Source: CALMEC01 sp964628685
GTDB taxonomy: Bacteria; Actinomycetota; Thermoleophilia; Miltoncostaeales; Miltoncostaeaceae
Direction: 5' to 3'
DNA: 64,000 bases
NCBI GenBank assembly: GCA_964628685.1
Contig: CAZVNM010000001.1
Location: 558,001 to 622,000, forward strand
Part shown: positions 10,467 through 18,604 of the stretch, in pieces
Numbering within the stretch: position 1 is the first letter of the stretch
Layout: each line of letters opens with the position of its first letter
The notes under the pieces: model-generated
Told to the model about the DNA's origin: nothing
The model's database searches: none
Seen by the model: the letters and a program-made list of their open reading frames with translations, nothing else
Program-made: the position numbers and the translations under genes

Positions 10467-10492
10467 GTTTCCCAGGCGGGGGCGGCGGGTAC
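10467..10492 (+). promoter_or_regulatory. SigB-like general-stress promoter
   Basis: GTTT at 10467-10470 and GGGTAC at 10487-10492 are separated by 16 bases. This agrees with the actinobacterial/Bacillus SigB-type consensus GTTT-N14-17-GGGTA. It lies 52 bases before the first gene of a three-gene operon of stress/envelope type. It is a sequence match only. Confidence 0.5.
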
Positions 10493-10544
10493 GTCGGGGG
10501 CCAAGCGACGGATCGAAGGTCGCTCACCCGAGGAGGCAGCACCG

Positions 10545-11462
10545 ATGACCCAACATCCCGACCGCCGACCCCAGCCGCCCGACACGCCGGCCGCCGATGA
10601 CCCGGATCGCCGGGATGATGCGCGGGTCCCCGCCGATCGTCAGGCGCCACCGCCGACGCGCGATTCGGGTGTCGGATCTGCCGGCAGCGTGCCGCTGGAC
10701 GCCACCGGCGAGCGCATTCCCACACCGTCCCGGGGTGACGACCCGGTCCCGCCGATGCCGGGTGAGGAGGGCCAACGGCACCTGGACGTGCCCGAGGGGA
10801 CGGGGCCCGACGAGTCGCTGGCCGACACCGTCAAGGCACAGACCCGATCGGTCGCCGAGGACGTGAAGCGGGACGCGTCGGACGTCGCCCGGCACACAGT
10901 CGAGCAGGCCAGGGAGGTGGCCGGCGAGGTCCAGGACCGCACACGTGAGCTCCTGCGGGAGACCCGGGCGGAGGTCACCCGCCAGGCCAACACCGGACAG
11001 GTGCGCGTTGCGGCCGGACTGCACACGCTGAGCGACGAGCTGCGTTCGATGGCCAACGGTCCGCAGGAGGGTCCGGCGACGGACCTCGCACGCATGCTCT
11101 CGGTGCAGCTGGGCCGGGCCGCGGAGTTCCTCGACCGCCGCGACGTGGGTGACGTCATGGATCAGGTGCGTGACTTCGCCCGCCGGCGTCCCGGCGCATA
11201 CCTGGCCGGCGCCGCCGCGGCCGGCGTCGCGGCCGGCCGCATGACCCGCGCGGTCCGCCACGACGCCTCACCGATCGATGCGGACGAGGGGGACCGACAG
11301 CCCACGGGCGAGTTCCCTCCCGTCACGCCCGCCGAGACCCACTTCCGGAGTGCCACCCAACCCCCCGTGGATTCCACCGGCGAAGTGGGACGACCCCCTG
11401 CCGAGGAGCGCGACCTCGGCAGGGGGCACTCGACCGATCCCGCGAGGGGGCCCGAGCGATGA
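10545..11462 (+). CDS. Hydrophilic helical protein, first gene of holin-X/DUF3618 operon
   Basis: 305 residues, no family recognised. Residues 1-95 are Pro/Asp/Arg-rich and probably disordered. Residues about 98-155 form a long amphipathic alpha-helical stretch (VKAQTRSVAEDVKRDASDVA and following) like apolipoprotein or LEA-type helices. A short hydrophobic Ala/Gly-rich segment (PGAYLAGAAAAGVAAG, about 225-240) may insert in or touch the membrane, and the C-terminus is again disordered. A GAGGAGG ribosome site precedes ATG 10545. It overlaps the next gene by 4 bp, so it is cotranscribed with the holin-X and DUF3618 genes. A role in envelope protection under stress is inference from the promoter and partners. 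Confidence 0.8.
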   Translation: MTQHPDRRPQPPDTPAADDPDRRDDARVPADRQAPPPTRDSGVGSAGSVPLDATGERIPTPSRGDDPVPPMPGEEGQRHLDVPEGTGPDESLADTVKAQTRSVAEDVKRDASDVARHTVEQAREVAGEVQDRTRELLRETRAEVTRQANTGQVRVAAGLHTLSDELRSMANGPQEGPATDLARMLSVQLGRAAEFLDRRDVGDVMDQVRDFARRRPGAYLAGAAAAGVAAGRMTRAVRHDASPIDADEGDRQPTGEFPPVTPAETHFRSATQPPVDSTGEVGRPPAEERDLGRGHSTDPARGPER

Positions 11463-11902
11463 ACGAGACCCCCACACCCATTCCCACCCCGCCCGACGAG
11501 CCCCGGTCCGAGGGGTCCCTGGGGGCGATCGCCGCGAAGGCCGGCGACGTGGGGACCGACCTCGGCGTCCTCGTCAGGCAGCATGCGGCGCTCGCGAAGG
11601 CCGAGGTGCGTGAGTCGGCGAAGGAGGGCGGCGTCGGCGCCGGACTCCTCGTGGCCGGCGCGATGGCGGCCCACCTCATGCTGATGTTCCTCTCCATGGG
11701 GCTGTGGTGGGGTATCGGCAAGCACACCGGCTGGGGCTGGAGCGGCCTGATCGTGGGCGCCGTGTGGCTGGTCATCGCCACGGTCTGCGTGCTCGTCGGC
11801 AGGAGCAAGATCGATGCGATGCCGCGTCTGGAACGCACACTCGAAACCATGAAGCGACTGCCCGACGCACTGCGCGGGAGGGAAAGGACGGCGGCGGAAT
11901 GA
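11459..11902 (+). CDS. Phage holin family protein (actinobacterial holin-X type)
   Basis: 147 residues with the usual layout of the chromosomal actinobacterial holin-X (holin superfamily III, DUF1469-like) proteins. A charged N-terminal amphipathic helix (about 20-58, with LVRQHAALAKAEVRESAKEGG) comes first. Two transmembrane helices follow (about 60-82 and 91-113), then a basic C-terminal helix. Despite the family name these are normally housekeeping or stress membrane proteins, not lysis proteins. It starts in an ATGA overlap with the upstream gene and ends 4 bases into the DUF3618 gene. Confidence 0.85.
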   Translation: MNETPTPIPTPPDEPRSEGSLGAIAAKAGDVGTDLGVLVRQHAALAKAEVRESAKEGGVGAGLLVAGAMAAHLMLMFLSMGLWWGIGKHTGWGWSGLIVGAVWLVIATVCVLVGRSKIDAMPRLERTLETMKRLPDALRGRERTAAE

Positions 11903-12516
11903 GCACGAAGGACCCCGACCAGCTGAAGCGCGAGGTGGACGCCACGCGGCGCACCCTGAGCGACGACGTCAACGATCTGCGCTCGAGCGGGCGACCCGGC
12001 GAGGTCGCGAAGCACCAGGTGGCACGGGCCGCCGATTCGGCCGGGGATGCCCTCACCCGCTGGAAGGACCGGCTGATGGGCACCCTCGCACGGGACGACA
12101 CGGCCGATCCGGGCTCGCCCCGCTCCGGCGACGACCCGGGCAACCCGATCACCCAGCGCACGCAGGGGGCGCCGCTCGCGACGGGCGTCATCGCCGCCGC
12201 GGCCGGCTGGGTGCTGGGCGCGCTCATCCCGGCGAGCGAACGGGAGTCACAGGCCGCCGACGCCATCGCCGACCGCGCCGCCGGACCGGTTCAGGAGGAG
12301 ATCCGCGCGACGCTCGAGGAGTCGGCCGACCATCTGAAGCAGCCGGCGCAGGAGGCCGTCGAATCGGTCCGCTCAACGGCCACCGAGGCCGCCGAATCGG
12401 TGCGCGACGAGGCGACCGCCGCATCCCAGCACGTGAAGGACTCCGCGCAGCGGTCGGCGGAGACCGTCAGGGACGCGGACGACCACGGGACCGCCACGCG
12501 GGAGCCCCGCCCCTAG
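11899..12516 (+). CDS. DUF3618 family protein
   Basis: 205 residues. The N-terminal part (PDQLKREVDATRRTLSDDVNDL, about 5-26) matches the DUF3618 pattern of paired charged helices. A possible membrane segment (ATGVIAAAAGWVLGALIP, about 95-112) follows, then a repetitive amphipathic tail (AAESVRDEATAASQHVKDSA type 11-mers, about 135-195) like LEA or apolipoprotein helices. DUF3618 proteins commonly sit beside holin-X genes in actinomycetes. The start overlaps the upstream stop (ATGA). It is the last gene of the operon, with a hairpin 20 bases downstream. Confidence 0.85.
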   Translation: MSTKDPDQLKREVDATRRTLSDDVNDLRSSGRPGEVAKHQVARAADSAGDALTRWKDRLMGTLARDDTADPGSPRSGDDPGNPITQRTQGAPLATGVIAAAAGWVLGALIPASERESQAADAIADRAAGPVQEEIRATLEESADHLKQPAQEAVESVRSTATEAAESVRDEATAASQHVKDSAQRSAETVRDADDHGTATREPRP

Positions 12517-12535
12517 CGGGGACCGGTCGTCGGGT

Positions 12536-12562
12536 GCGGTGCGGACGAGCGACCCGCACCGC
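12536..12562. terminator. Hairpin between convergent DUF3618 gene and serS
   Basis: A 9-bp perfect stem (12536-12544 GCGGTGCGG with 12554-12562) and a 9-nt loop lie in the 48-bp gap between two convergent stops. Confidence 0.5.
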
Positions 12563-12564
12563 GC

Positions 12565-13821
12565 TCAGGCCGGGCCGATCACCGCCGGTGCGCCGTGGCG
12601 GACGAGCACCTCGGGGATCGCCACCGAGCCGTCGGCACGCTGGTGGTTTTCGAGGATGGCGATCATGGTGCGCCCGAGCGCGACGGCGGTGCCGTTGAGC
12701 GTGTGGACCGGGACCGTCGACTTCTCGACGCGCATCCGCGCCCGCAGCCGTCGGGCCTGGTAGTCGGTGCAGTTCGACCCGGAGGTCACCTCGCGGTAGC
12801 GCTCCTGCCCCGGCATCCACGCCTCGCAGTCGAACTTGCGCGCCGCCGAGGCACCCAGGTCGCCGACGGCGATGTCGACCACGCGGTAGGGCAGCTCGAG
12901 CGCCTGGAGGATGCGCTCCTGGAGTGACAGGATGAGCAGGTGCTCCTCACCGGATCGATCCGGATGGCAGAACGAGAACATCTCGACCTTGTCGAACTGA
13001 TGCACCCGGAACATGCCGCGGGTGTCCTTGCCGGCGGCGCCGGCCTCGCGGCGAAAGCACGACGAGATGCCGACGTAGCGCAGCGGCAGCTCGTCCGCGG
13101 CGAGGATCTCCTCCATGTGCAGGGCCGCCAGCGGCACCTCCGACGTGCCGACCAGGTAGAGATCGTCGGCGGCGGTCTCGTAGATGGAGGCTCGGTCGGT
13201 GGGGAAGAACCCGGTGCCGTACATGGCCTCCTCGCGCACGAGCACGGGAGGGATGACCGGGGTGAAGCCCTCCCCCTCCAGCAGCTCGACGGCGAACGAC
13301 ACGATCGCCATCTGCAACCGCACCATGGGGCCCAGCAGGTAGACGAAGCGGGCGCCGGACGTGCGCGTCGCCCGTTCGAAGTCGATGACGCCGGCCCCGA
13401 GGTCCACGTGGTCACGCGCCGTGAAGTCGAACGACGGCGGCTGACCGACACGGCGCAGCTCGGTGCCCTCGTCCTCCCCGCCGTCGGGGGCGGCGTCCTC
13501 CGCCATGTTGGGCAGGGCCAAGAGCAGCGCGTCGCGGGCCTCGTCGGCCTCCTTGAGCGCCGCCTCGTCCGCCTTCAGACGCTCGCCCAGCGCGCGGGCC
13601 GCGGCCTCGGCGGCGGTGGCGTCCTCCCCCGCCTTCTTGGCCGCACCGATCGCCCTGGCGGCCTGGGTGCGCTCGGCCCGCGTCTCCTCCACGCCGGTCC
13701 TGAGCACGCGGGCACGCTCGTCCAGGGTGACGAGTTCGTCGAAGCGATCACCGACGCCGCGACGCACGAGGGCGGCGCGAACGCGATCCGGCTCGCTGCG
13801 GATCAGCCGTAGGTCGAGCAG
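12565..13821 (-). CDS. serS: Serine--tRNA ligase, apparently initiated at CTG
   Basis: Class II aminoacyl-tRNA synthetase that charges tRNA-Ser (and tRNA-Sec). It has an N-terminal coiled-coil tRNA-binding arm, then the catalytic core with the motif 2 region SCFRREAGAAGKDTRGMFR and motif 3 NGTAVALGRTMIAILEN. The first ATG/GTG-type start (GTG 13767) would remove the conserved N-terminus. The frame upstream of it encodes LLDLRLIRSEPDRVRAAL, which matches the family start MLDxxxIRxxPxxV. It is bounded by the TAG of the upstream gene at 13834. No ATG, GTG or TTG exists in that interval. CTG at 13819-13821 lies 8 bases after an AGGGGG ribosome site, giving 418 residues, the normal length. It follows the STAS gene by 12 bases. 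Confidence 0.93.
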   Translation of the reverse strand: MLDLRLIRSEPDRVRAALVRRGVGDRFDELVTLDERARVLRTGVEETRAERTQAARAIGAAKKAGEDATAAEAAARALGERLKADEAALKEADEARDALLLALPNMAEDAAPDGGEDEGTELRRVGQPPSFDFTARDHVDLGAGVIDFERATRTSGARFVYLLGPMVRLQMAIVSFAVELLEGEGFTPVIPPVLVREEAMYGTGFFPTDRASIYETAADDLYLVGTSEVPLAALHMEEILAADELPLRYVGISSCFRREAGAAGKDTRGMFRVHQFDKVEMFSFCHPDRSGEEHLLILSLQERILQALELPYRVVDIAVGDLGASAARKFDCEAWMPGQERYREVTSGSNCTDYQARRLRARMRVEKSTVPVHTLNGTAVALGRTMIAILENHQRADGSVAIPEVLVRHGAPAVIGPA

Positions 13822-13833
13822 CTGAGGTGCCCC

Positions 13834-14193
13834 CTACGCGTTGGAGGTGGCGGCCTCTGCGAGCGCTGCGCGCACCCCGTCGAGGTCGTCGCCGAACACG
13901 AAGGCCCTGCGCAGGCCGGTGATCTCGAACACGCGCCGCAGGTGGCGCTGCGGGCAGACCACACCGAGGATGCCGTCGGCCGCCCTGGCGCGGTTGAGCA
14001 GGCTGACCAGCGCGCCCAGGCCGGACGAGTCGAGCAGACTCACGTCGGTCAGGTCGACGACCGCCTGGACCTCGCCCGGGTCGATCTGGTCCGACTCCTG
14101 GCGGAACGCTCCCACCGTGTAGATGTCGAGCTCACCTTCGAGGTGCAGGACGATGATGTCGCCGGCCGTGCGGCGGTTCACTGTGAGACCCAT
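13834..14193 (-). CDS. STAS-domain anti-sigma factor antagonist
   Basis: 119-residue SpoIIAA/RsbV-like protein, a single STAS domain. The phosphorylation motif LLDSSGLGAL is intact, with the acceptor serine at S56 or S57. In partner switching the unphosphorylated form binds an anti-sigma kinase and frees a sigma factor; a SpoIIE-type phosphatase resets it. No RsbW-like kinase or cognate sigma factor adjoins it. Two SpoIIE-type phosphatases (16163-18394 and 58520-59758) lie elsewhere in the window. It is followed by serS with a 12-base gap, so the two are probably cotranscribed. Confidence 0.92.
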   Translation of the reverse strand: MGLTVNRRTAGDIIVLHLEGELDIYTVGAFRQESDQIDPGEVQAVVDLTDVSLLDSSGLGALVSLLNRARAADGILGVVCPQRHLRRVFEITGLRRAFVFGDDLDGVRAALAEAATSNA

Positions 14194-14224
14194 GCGCCGA
14201 TGCTACCGCACCGAGGTGCGCGGG

Positions 14225-14255
14225 GCGTGTGGGGGAGTCGGCGTCCCCCACACGC
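14225..14255. terminator. Hairpin downstream of diheme cytochrome gene
   Basis: A 12-bp perfect stem (14225-14236 with 14244-14255, core GTGTGGGGGA) and a 7-nt loop lie 12 bases past the stop of the minus-strand cytochrome gene. There is no T-tract. Confidence 0.6.
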
Positions 14256-14267
14256 GGCACACGCGGA

Positions 14268-15005
14268 CTACTGGATGCTGAGGAGGTACGCGACGACGTT
14301 CGTCAGATCGTCACCGCTCGCCATGCCCGGCGGCATCGCGTTGCGCCCGTTCACGATGACCGTCTCGAGCGCGGCAGCGTCACGTCCGAGCCCCGAGAGC
14401 TGCGGTCCGACGCCCGCCTGCGTGCCGCTGGCGGTGTGGCAGCCCTGGCAGGTGCCGTCGAAGAACGTCTTGCCGGCGTCGACGTCGCCCTCGGCCGCGG
14501 CCGCGGTGTCGGTGCCACCCGCGGCGGCCGTGTCGGTGCCCGCGGCGGCCGTGTCCGTGCCACCCGCAGCGGCGGTGTCGGTGCCACCCGCGGCGGCGTC
14601 CGGCTTGTTGCCCGGCAGGCTCACGACGTAGGCCACGACGTTCGTCATGTCCTCACCGCTCACGAGGTTGGGCGGCATGGTCGCCATGGGCTGCTCGATC
14701 TGCTTGGTCACCTGGGCGGAGTCCCAGCCGATGCCCTCGAGCTTGGGGCCGGCGCCCGCCTGGGTTCCACCGGCCGGGTGGCAGCTCTGGCAGCTGGCCT
14801 CGAAGACGGTCTTGCCCGCGGCGACGGCCGGGTCACCCGAGTCGCCGCCACCCGTGTCGGTCGCGGCCGCGGTCTGGCCGTTGGTGATCGTCACGGCGTC
14901 GGTCGGGGTCTGGGCCTCTTTGGGATCGGACCCACCACAACCAGCACCCAGGGTCACGAGCGCGCTGATGAGCGTCGCCGCGATCCCGAACTTGACCCTG
15001 TGCAT
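14268..15005 (-). CDS. Diheme cytochrome c, probable lipoprotein
   Basis: 245 residues. The signal peptide ends in TLGAGC with C23 as likely lipidated cysteine, so the protein would be anchored outside the membrane. It has two class I cytochrome c domains: heme 1 at C72-C75-H76 (CQSCH) and heme 2 at C186-C189-H190 (CQGCH). Each is followed by an MPP segment able to supply the axial methionine and by a DxTNVVAYxxSxx C-terminal helix. The domains are joined by a low-complexity linker of four GTDTAAA-type repeats (about 139-170). The start ATG 15005 has a GGAGG site; upstream extension lacks signal-peptide sense. It probably carries electrons in the respiratory chain. It is a paralogue of the next gene and reads in the same direction. 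Confidence 0.92.
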   Translation of the reverse strand: MHRVKFGIAATLISALVTLGAGCGGSDPKEAQTPTDAVTITNGQTAAATDTGGGDSGDPAVAAGKTVFEASCQSCHPAGGTQAGAGPKLEGIGWDSAQVTKQIEQPMATMPPNLVSGEDMTNVVAYVVSLPGNKPDAAAGGTDTAAAGGTDTAAAGTDTAAAGGTDTAAAAEGDVDAGKTFFDGTCQGCHTASGTQAGVGPQLSGLGRDAAALETVIVNGRNAMPPGMASGDDLTNVVAYLLSIQ

Positions 15006-15094
15006 ACCCGAACCTCCGACGTGGACCTGACCGTACCCCGGGCACTCTACCCGGTTCGCGGCCGGTTTCCTGCGGGATGAGCGCACCGGTCGTA

Positions 15095-15131
15095 CGGGAC
15101 GATGCGCCTCGTCGTCAGGCGCATCGTCCCG
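15095..15131. terminator. Strong hairpin between the two cytochrome genes
   Basis: A 15-bp perfect stem (15095-15109 with 15117-15131, CGGGACGATGCGCCT) and a 7-nt loop lie 15 bases past the stop of the upstream cytochrome gene. This suggests the two cytochromes are transcribed at least partly separately. Confidence 0.7.
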
Positions 15132-15146
15132 CGGTGGTCATGCGGA

Positions 15147-15557
15147 CTACTGGAGCGAGACGACGTAGGCGACCACGTTGTCCAGGTCCTCACCCGAGGC
15201 GAGGTCGGGCGGCATGGTGCCGACGGGCTTCTCGATCTGGTTCTTGATCTGGTCGGCGTTCCAACCGATGCCCGCAAGCTTCGGTCCGGCGCCCACCTCG
15301 TTGCCACCGGCCGGGTGGCACGCCTGGCAGGCACCCTCGAAGAAGGTCTTGCCCGCGGCGGCGTCGCCCTCGGCCGCGGCGGTGTCGGTGGCGGCACCCG
15401 TGTCGGTGGCGGCACCGGTGTCGGTGGTCTGAACGGTCGTCTCGGTGGCCGGCGGCGTCGTGCCGGTGTCGTCCCCGTCACCACCGCACCCGATGGCCCC
15501 GAACGCGGCCACCGACCCCACTGCAGCGATTGCAAGTGCAACGCGAATGCGTCCCAT
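15147..15557 (-). CDS. Monoheme cytochrome c, probable lipoprotein
   Basis: 136 residues. A hydrophobic signal peptide ends at AIGC (C24 as possible lipid site, an imperfect lipobox). A Thr/Ala/Asp-rich linker with TDTGAATDTG repeats follows, then one class I cytochrome c domain with heme motif C77-C80-H81 (CQACH), TMPPDL as probable Met ligand region and DNVVAYVVSLQ as C-terminal helix. It closely resembles the first domain of the diheme protein downstream (shared AGKTxFEGxCQxCHPAGG), so one gene arose from the other by duplication. ATG 15557 has GGGAGGG in front; the longer frame adds eight residues without a better site. A good -35/-10 pair lies 34 bases upstream. Confidence 0.92.
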   Translation of the reverse strand: MGRIRVALAIAAVGSVAAFGAIGCGGDGDDTGTTPPATETTVQTTDTGAATDTGAATDTAAAEGDAAAGKTFFEGACQACHPAGGNEVGAGPKLAGIGWNADQIKNQIEKPVGTMPPDLASGEDLDNVVAYVVSLQ

Positions 15558-15590
15558 CAGACCCTCCCCAGGAATTTGCAAAGCACGGGT

Positions 15591-15618
15591 AATCTATCCC
15601 CCGAAGCGGTCGAGTCAA
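15591..15618 (-). promoter_or_regulatory. Sigma-70-type promoter for the cytochrome c genes
   Basis: Read on the minus strand, TTGACT (15618-15613), a 16-base spacer and TAGATT (15596-15591) give a near-consensus housekeeping promoter 34 bases before the ATG of the monoheme cytochrome gene. Confidence 0.6.
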
Positions 15619-15642
15619 ACCGCCCCCCGCTGTGTCGGGGCG

Positions 15643-16170
15643 ATGGAGCGGAGGTATGTTGGAGTCCTGATCACTTCCTGCGACGGGCAAACTCCGATCC
15701 TCGGGGACGGCGCGTTCGTCCACGCCGCCGCGTGTGTCATCGGCCGGGTCCGGTTGGGGCGGGAGGCATCGGTGTGGCCCAACGCCACCATCCGCGGCGA
15801 CACGGATCGCATCGAGATCGGTGACCGCACCAACGTGCAGGACGGCGCCGTGCTGCACGCCGACGCCGGCGTCCCGTGCCTGGTGGGCGCGGACGTGACG
15901 ATCGGACACCTGGCATGCGTGCACGGCTGCGTGGTGGAGGACGCGGCCCTCATCGGGATCGGCGCCATCGTCCTCAACCACGCGCGCATCGGCTCCGGTT
16001 CGATCGTGGGGGCCGGGGCGCTCGTGACCGAGGGCACGCAGATCCCGCCGGGATCGCTCGTCATCGGCTCGCCCGCACGGGTCCTTCGCCCCACCACCGA
16101 CGCCCAGCGCGCGGACATCCTGCGAAGCGCCGCCCATTACGTCCACATGATCGAGGTGCACGGTGGATGA
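15643..16170 (+). CDS. Gamma-carbonic anhydrase family protein
   Basis: 175 residues forming a left-handed beta-helix of hexapeptide repeats. It would be a trimeric cytosolic zinc/iron enzyme hydrating CO2. The three metal-ligand histidines are visible at H72 (VLHAD), H89 (TIGH) and H94 (VHGC), with R51, D53 and Q66 in their usual places. Length fits the YrdA/PaaY/CaiE branch, whose activity ranges from carbonic anhydrase to unknown acyl functions. ATG 15643 is chosen because no ATG/GTG/TTG lies nearer the conserved LITSCDGQTP segment. The stop overlaps the start of the phosphatase gene by 8 bases, suggesting coupling. Confidence 0.85.
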   Translation: MERRYVGVLITSCDGQTPILGDGAFVHAAACVIGRVRLGREASVWPNATIRGDTDRIEIGDRTNVQDGAVLHADAGVPCLVGADVTIGHLACVHGCVVEDAALIGIGAIVLNHARIGSGSIVGAGALVTEGTQIPPGSLVIGSPARVLRPTTDAQRADILRSAAHYVHMIEVHGG

Positions 16171-18394
16171 TCCGCCGCGTCCCCGGCCCCCCGAGGTCCC
16201 GGCCGGCCCGTTCGAGCTCTTCGCCGGGCTCGATCCGCCGGCATCGCTGGAGGGGAGCCTGACGGCGATCGCCGACCGGTTGCGGGAGACGTTCGACGTG
16301 GACGTGGTGATGATGCGGGCGGAGGAGGAGGATCGTTCACGGGTGGCGCGGGCGTTCAGCGCCGAGGACCCGGGCGTGCGCGAGATGTTCGGCGCCGCGC
16401 TGACGGCGATCCGCTCGGAGACGACGGGCCTGGGGTTCGGCAACCTCTCCGGTGGCGCGGCCATCACGTGGGAGGACCTGTCGAGTCAACCCGCGATCAT
16501 CGCGCGGCTGGCGGAGCTGGAGGACATGGGCTTCGAGATGCGCGCGGCGCGCCGGGTCCTGCGCGGTGCGTCGGCGGTCGCGATGCCCCTGCGGACCCAG
16601 AGCAACCCCGACCTCGGGGCCATCGGGCTCGTGGCGCTCCCCGGGCGGCGCCGCGTGGGCCAGATGGAGCGCGACGCGCTGCAGGCGCTCGCACCCCAGA
16701 TCAGCCTGGCGGTCCAGAACGCCCTGCTGCGGGATCGCAACCGACGCACGCGTCAGGTGCTGGAGGCCATGATCGCCACCACCCGCAACGGGGTGATCGT
16801 CATCGACACCGACGGCATCGTGTCGATCGTCAACCGCGCGTACGGCGACCTGCTGAAGATCCAGACCGAGAAGGTGCTGGGGCAGCCGGCGCAGCGGGTC
16901 CTGCGGGAGCTCATCATCCCCCGCTTCACCGACCCCGACGCGTACGAGCGCATCGCCACGCGTCTGGAGGCGCGTCCCAACATCACGGTGCGCGACCAGC
17001 TGGAGACGGTGGACGGCCTGGTCCTCGAGCGCTTCAGCGCGCCGGTGCGCGACCCGTCGGGCCAGATCCTCGGACGGGTGGCGATCCTCTCCGACATCAC
17101 CGTGCGCCACCGCGCGCTCATCGAGGCGCGGACCCTCGCCGAGGTCAACGCCGAGCTCCTTCAGCGGGAGGAGGCGCGGGCGCAGGAGGAGATCGCCCTG
17201 GCCCGTTCGGCGCACATGCTGTCGTCGGCCCTCACACGCCAGGACATCCACGAGCAGCTGGTCGAGCAGGTGGCGGCGCTGGTGGACGCCGACCGCATCG
17301 CCCTGTTCCTCGTGCGTCGCCGCGGCGACATCGTGGCGGTCACCACACGGGGGTTCGACGAGCGCTGGCTGCCCGAGCTCAGACGGCGTCGCGGCGAGGG
17401 CATGGCCGGGCGCGTCGCCGAGAGCCGTCGCACCCTGATGTGCAGGGACGCCCTCACCGACCCCGGCATCGAACTGGGACCCGAGATCGCGGACATCCGC
17501 TCGATCGTCGCCGTGCCGATCGAGCTGGTGGAGCGCGCCTACGGGGTGCTGGCGGTCTATTCGACCGAGCCGCACGCGTTCGACGAGCGGGACCTGCGGG
17601 TGCTGAACGAGCTCGCCCGCAACGCGGAGGCCGCCATCCAGAACGCGCTGCTCTTCGAGCACGAGCGCCACATCGCCGAGAGCCTGCAGGACGCGCTCCT
17701 GGCCGAGGAGCCGCCCGACGTCGACGGTCTGCAGATGGCGACCCTCTACCGCGCATCGGGCGGATCGATGGTGGGTGGCGACGTGCACGACGTGTGGAGC
17801 ATCGGGCCCGGCCGGGTCGCGGTCATGGTCGGTGACGTCGCGGGCAAGGGCATCAACGCCGCCGGCACCACCGGCATGGTCCGCTACATCCTGGAGGGGC
17901 TCGCCGTGCACGAGCACGATCCGGGCCACCTGTTCGACCACCTGGCACGCCTGGTGACGGGTCGCCTCGGCGACGCGGCGTTCGTCACCGGCTTCCTGGG
18001 AATCGTCGACATCTCCGCGGACACGCTCACCTGGGCGTGCGCCGGTCACGTGCCGCCCATCCTGCTGCGCGGGGACCGGCTCGCGGGCGTCCTGGACGAT
18101 CCGGACCCGCCGCTCACGTTTCCGATGGAGGGCCGCCCCTACCGCACCCACACCGCGCACTTCCCGGTCGGGTCCCTGCTGGTGCTCTCCACCGACGGCA
18201 TCATCGAGGCCCGCCGCGGCGACGAGTTCTTCGGGGAGGAGCGGCTGCGCGACACCGTGGTGCGGCTCGCACCGCTGCCGCCGCAGGAGATCGCGCACGG
18301 CGTCTACGCGGCGGCCCGACGGTTCGCCGGGGGCCCGCTGCAGGACGACGCGGCGCTGGCGGTGGTGCGGCGGGTGGCGGTCCGGGAGGTCTGA
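16163..18394 (+). CDS. GAF-PAS-GAF sensor with C-terminal SpoIIE-type PP2C phosphatase
   Basis: 743 residues. An N-terminal GAF domain (about 30-190) is followed by a PAS domain (about 200-325, ATTRNGVIVIDTDGIVSIVN). A short coiled coil leads to a second GAF domain (about 350-500). The C-terminal PPM/SpoIIE serine phosphatase (about 530-740) has metal-site motifs VGGDVHDV, VGDVAGKG, STDGIIEA and DDAAL. Such proteins dephosphorylate STAS antagonists and so switch on sigma factors; the STAS protein at 13834-14193 is a candidate substrate. There is no histidine kinase or transmembrane segment, so it senses cytosolic signals. It starts at GTG 16163 inside the end of the carbonic anhydrase gene. 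Confidence 0.92.
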   Translation: MDDPPRPRPPEVPAGPFELFAGLDPPASLEGSLTAIADRLRETFDVDVVMMRAEEEDRSRVARAFSAEDPGVREMFGAALTAIRSETTGLGFGNLSGGAAITWEDLSSQPAIIARLAELEDMGFEMRAARRVLRGASAVAMPLRTQSNPDLGAIGLVALPGRRRVGQMERDALQALAPQISLAVQNALLRDRNRRTRQVLEAMIATTRNGVIVIDTDGIVSIVNRAYGDLLKIQTEKVLGQPAQRVLRELIIPRFTDPDAYERIATRLEARPNITVRDQLETVDGLVLERFSAPVRDPSGQILGRVAILSDITVRHRALIEARTLAEVNAELLQREEARAQEEIALARSAHMLSSALTRQDIHEQLVEQVAALVDADRIALFLVRRRGDIVAVTTRGFDERWLPELRRRRGEGMAGRVAESRRTLMCRDALTDPGIELGPEIADIRSIVAVPIELVERAYGVLAVYSTEPHAFDERDLRVLNELARNAEAAIQNALLFEHERHIAESLQDALLAEEPPDVDGLQMATLYRASGGSMVGGDVHDVWSIGPGRVAVMVGDVAGKGINAAGTTGMVRYILEGLAVHEHDPGHLFDHLARLVTGRLGDAAFVTGFLGIVDISADTLTWACAGHVPPILLRGDRLAGVLDDPDPPLTFPMEGRPYRTHTAHFPVGSLLVLSTDGIIEARRGDEFFGEERLRDTVVRLAPLPPQEIAHGVYAAARRFAGGPLQDDAALAVVRRVAVREV

Positions 18395-18604
18395 GGCGCC
18401 GACATCGCCGTGTCGGGGCTCGACCACGACGCGGACGTGCGGCCGGACGACGCCCGGTGCCATGCGGGCGCCCGGGCTCTGAGCCGTGGGTGATCGCCCG
18501 CTCACCGCGCCCGCAGCCGAGTCGCGGGGAGCGGATCGTCCAGCCGTCACGGGAGGCCGACCGTCTGAACGCCCGACCTCCCGCGACCCGAAACGCCGGG
18601 GGAC

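Noticed and set aside
16337..18550. Minus-strand open frame of 737 codons opposite the GAF-PAS-SpoIIE gene
   Set aside because: Antisense shadow of a well-supported gene in GC-rich DNA; its translation is Arg/His/Gln-rich without any domain pattern.
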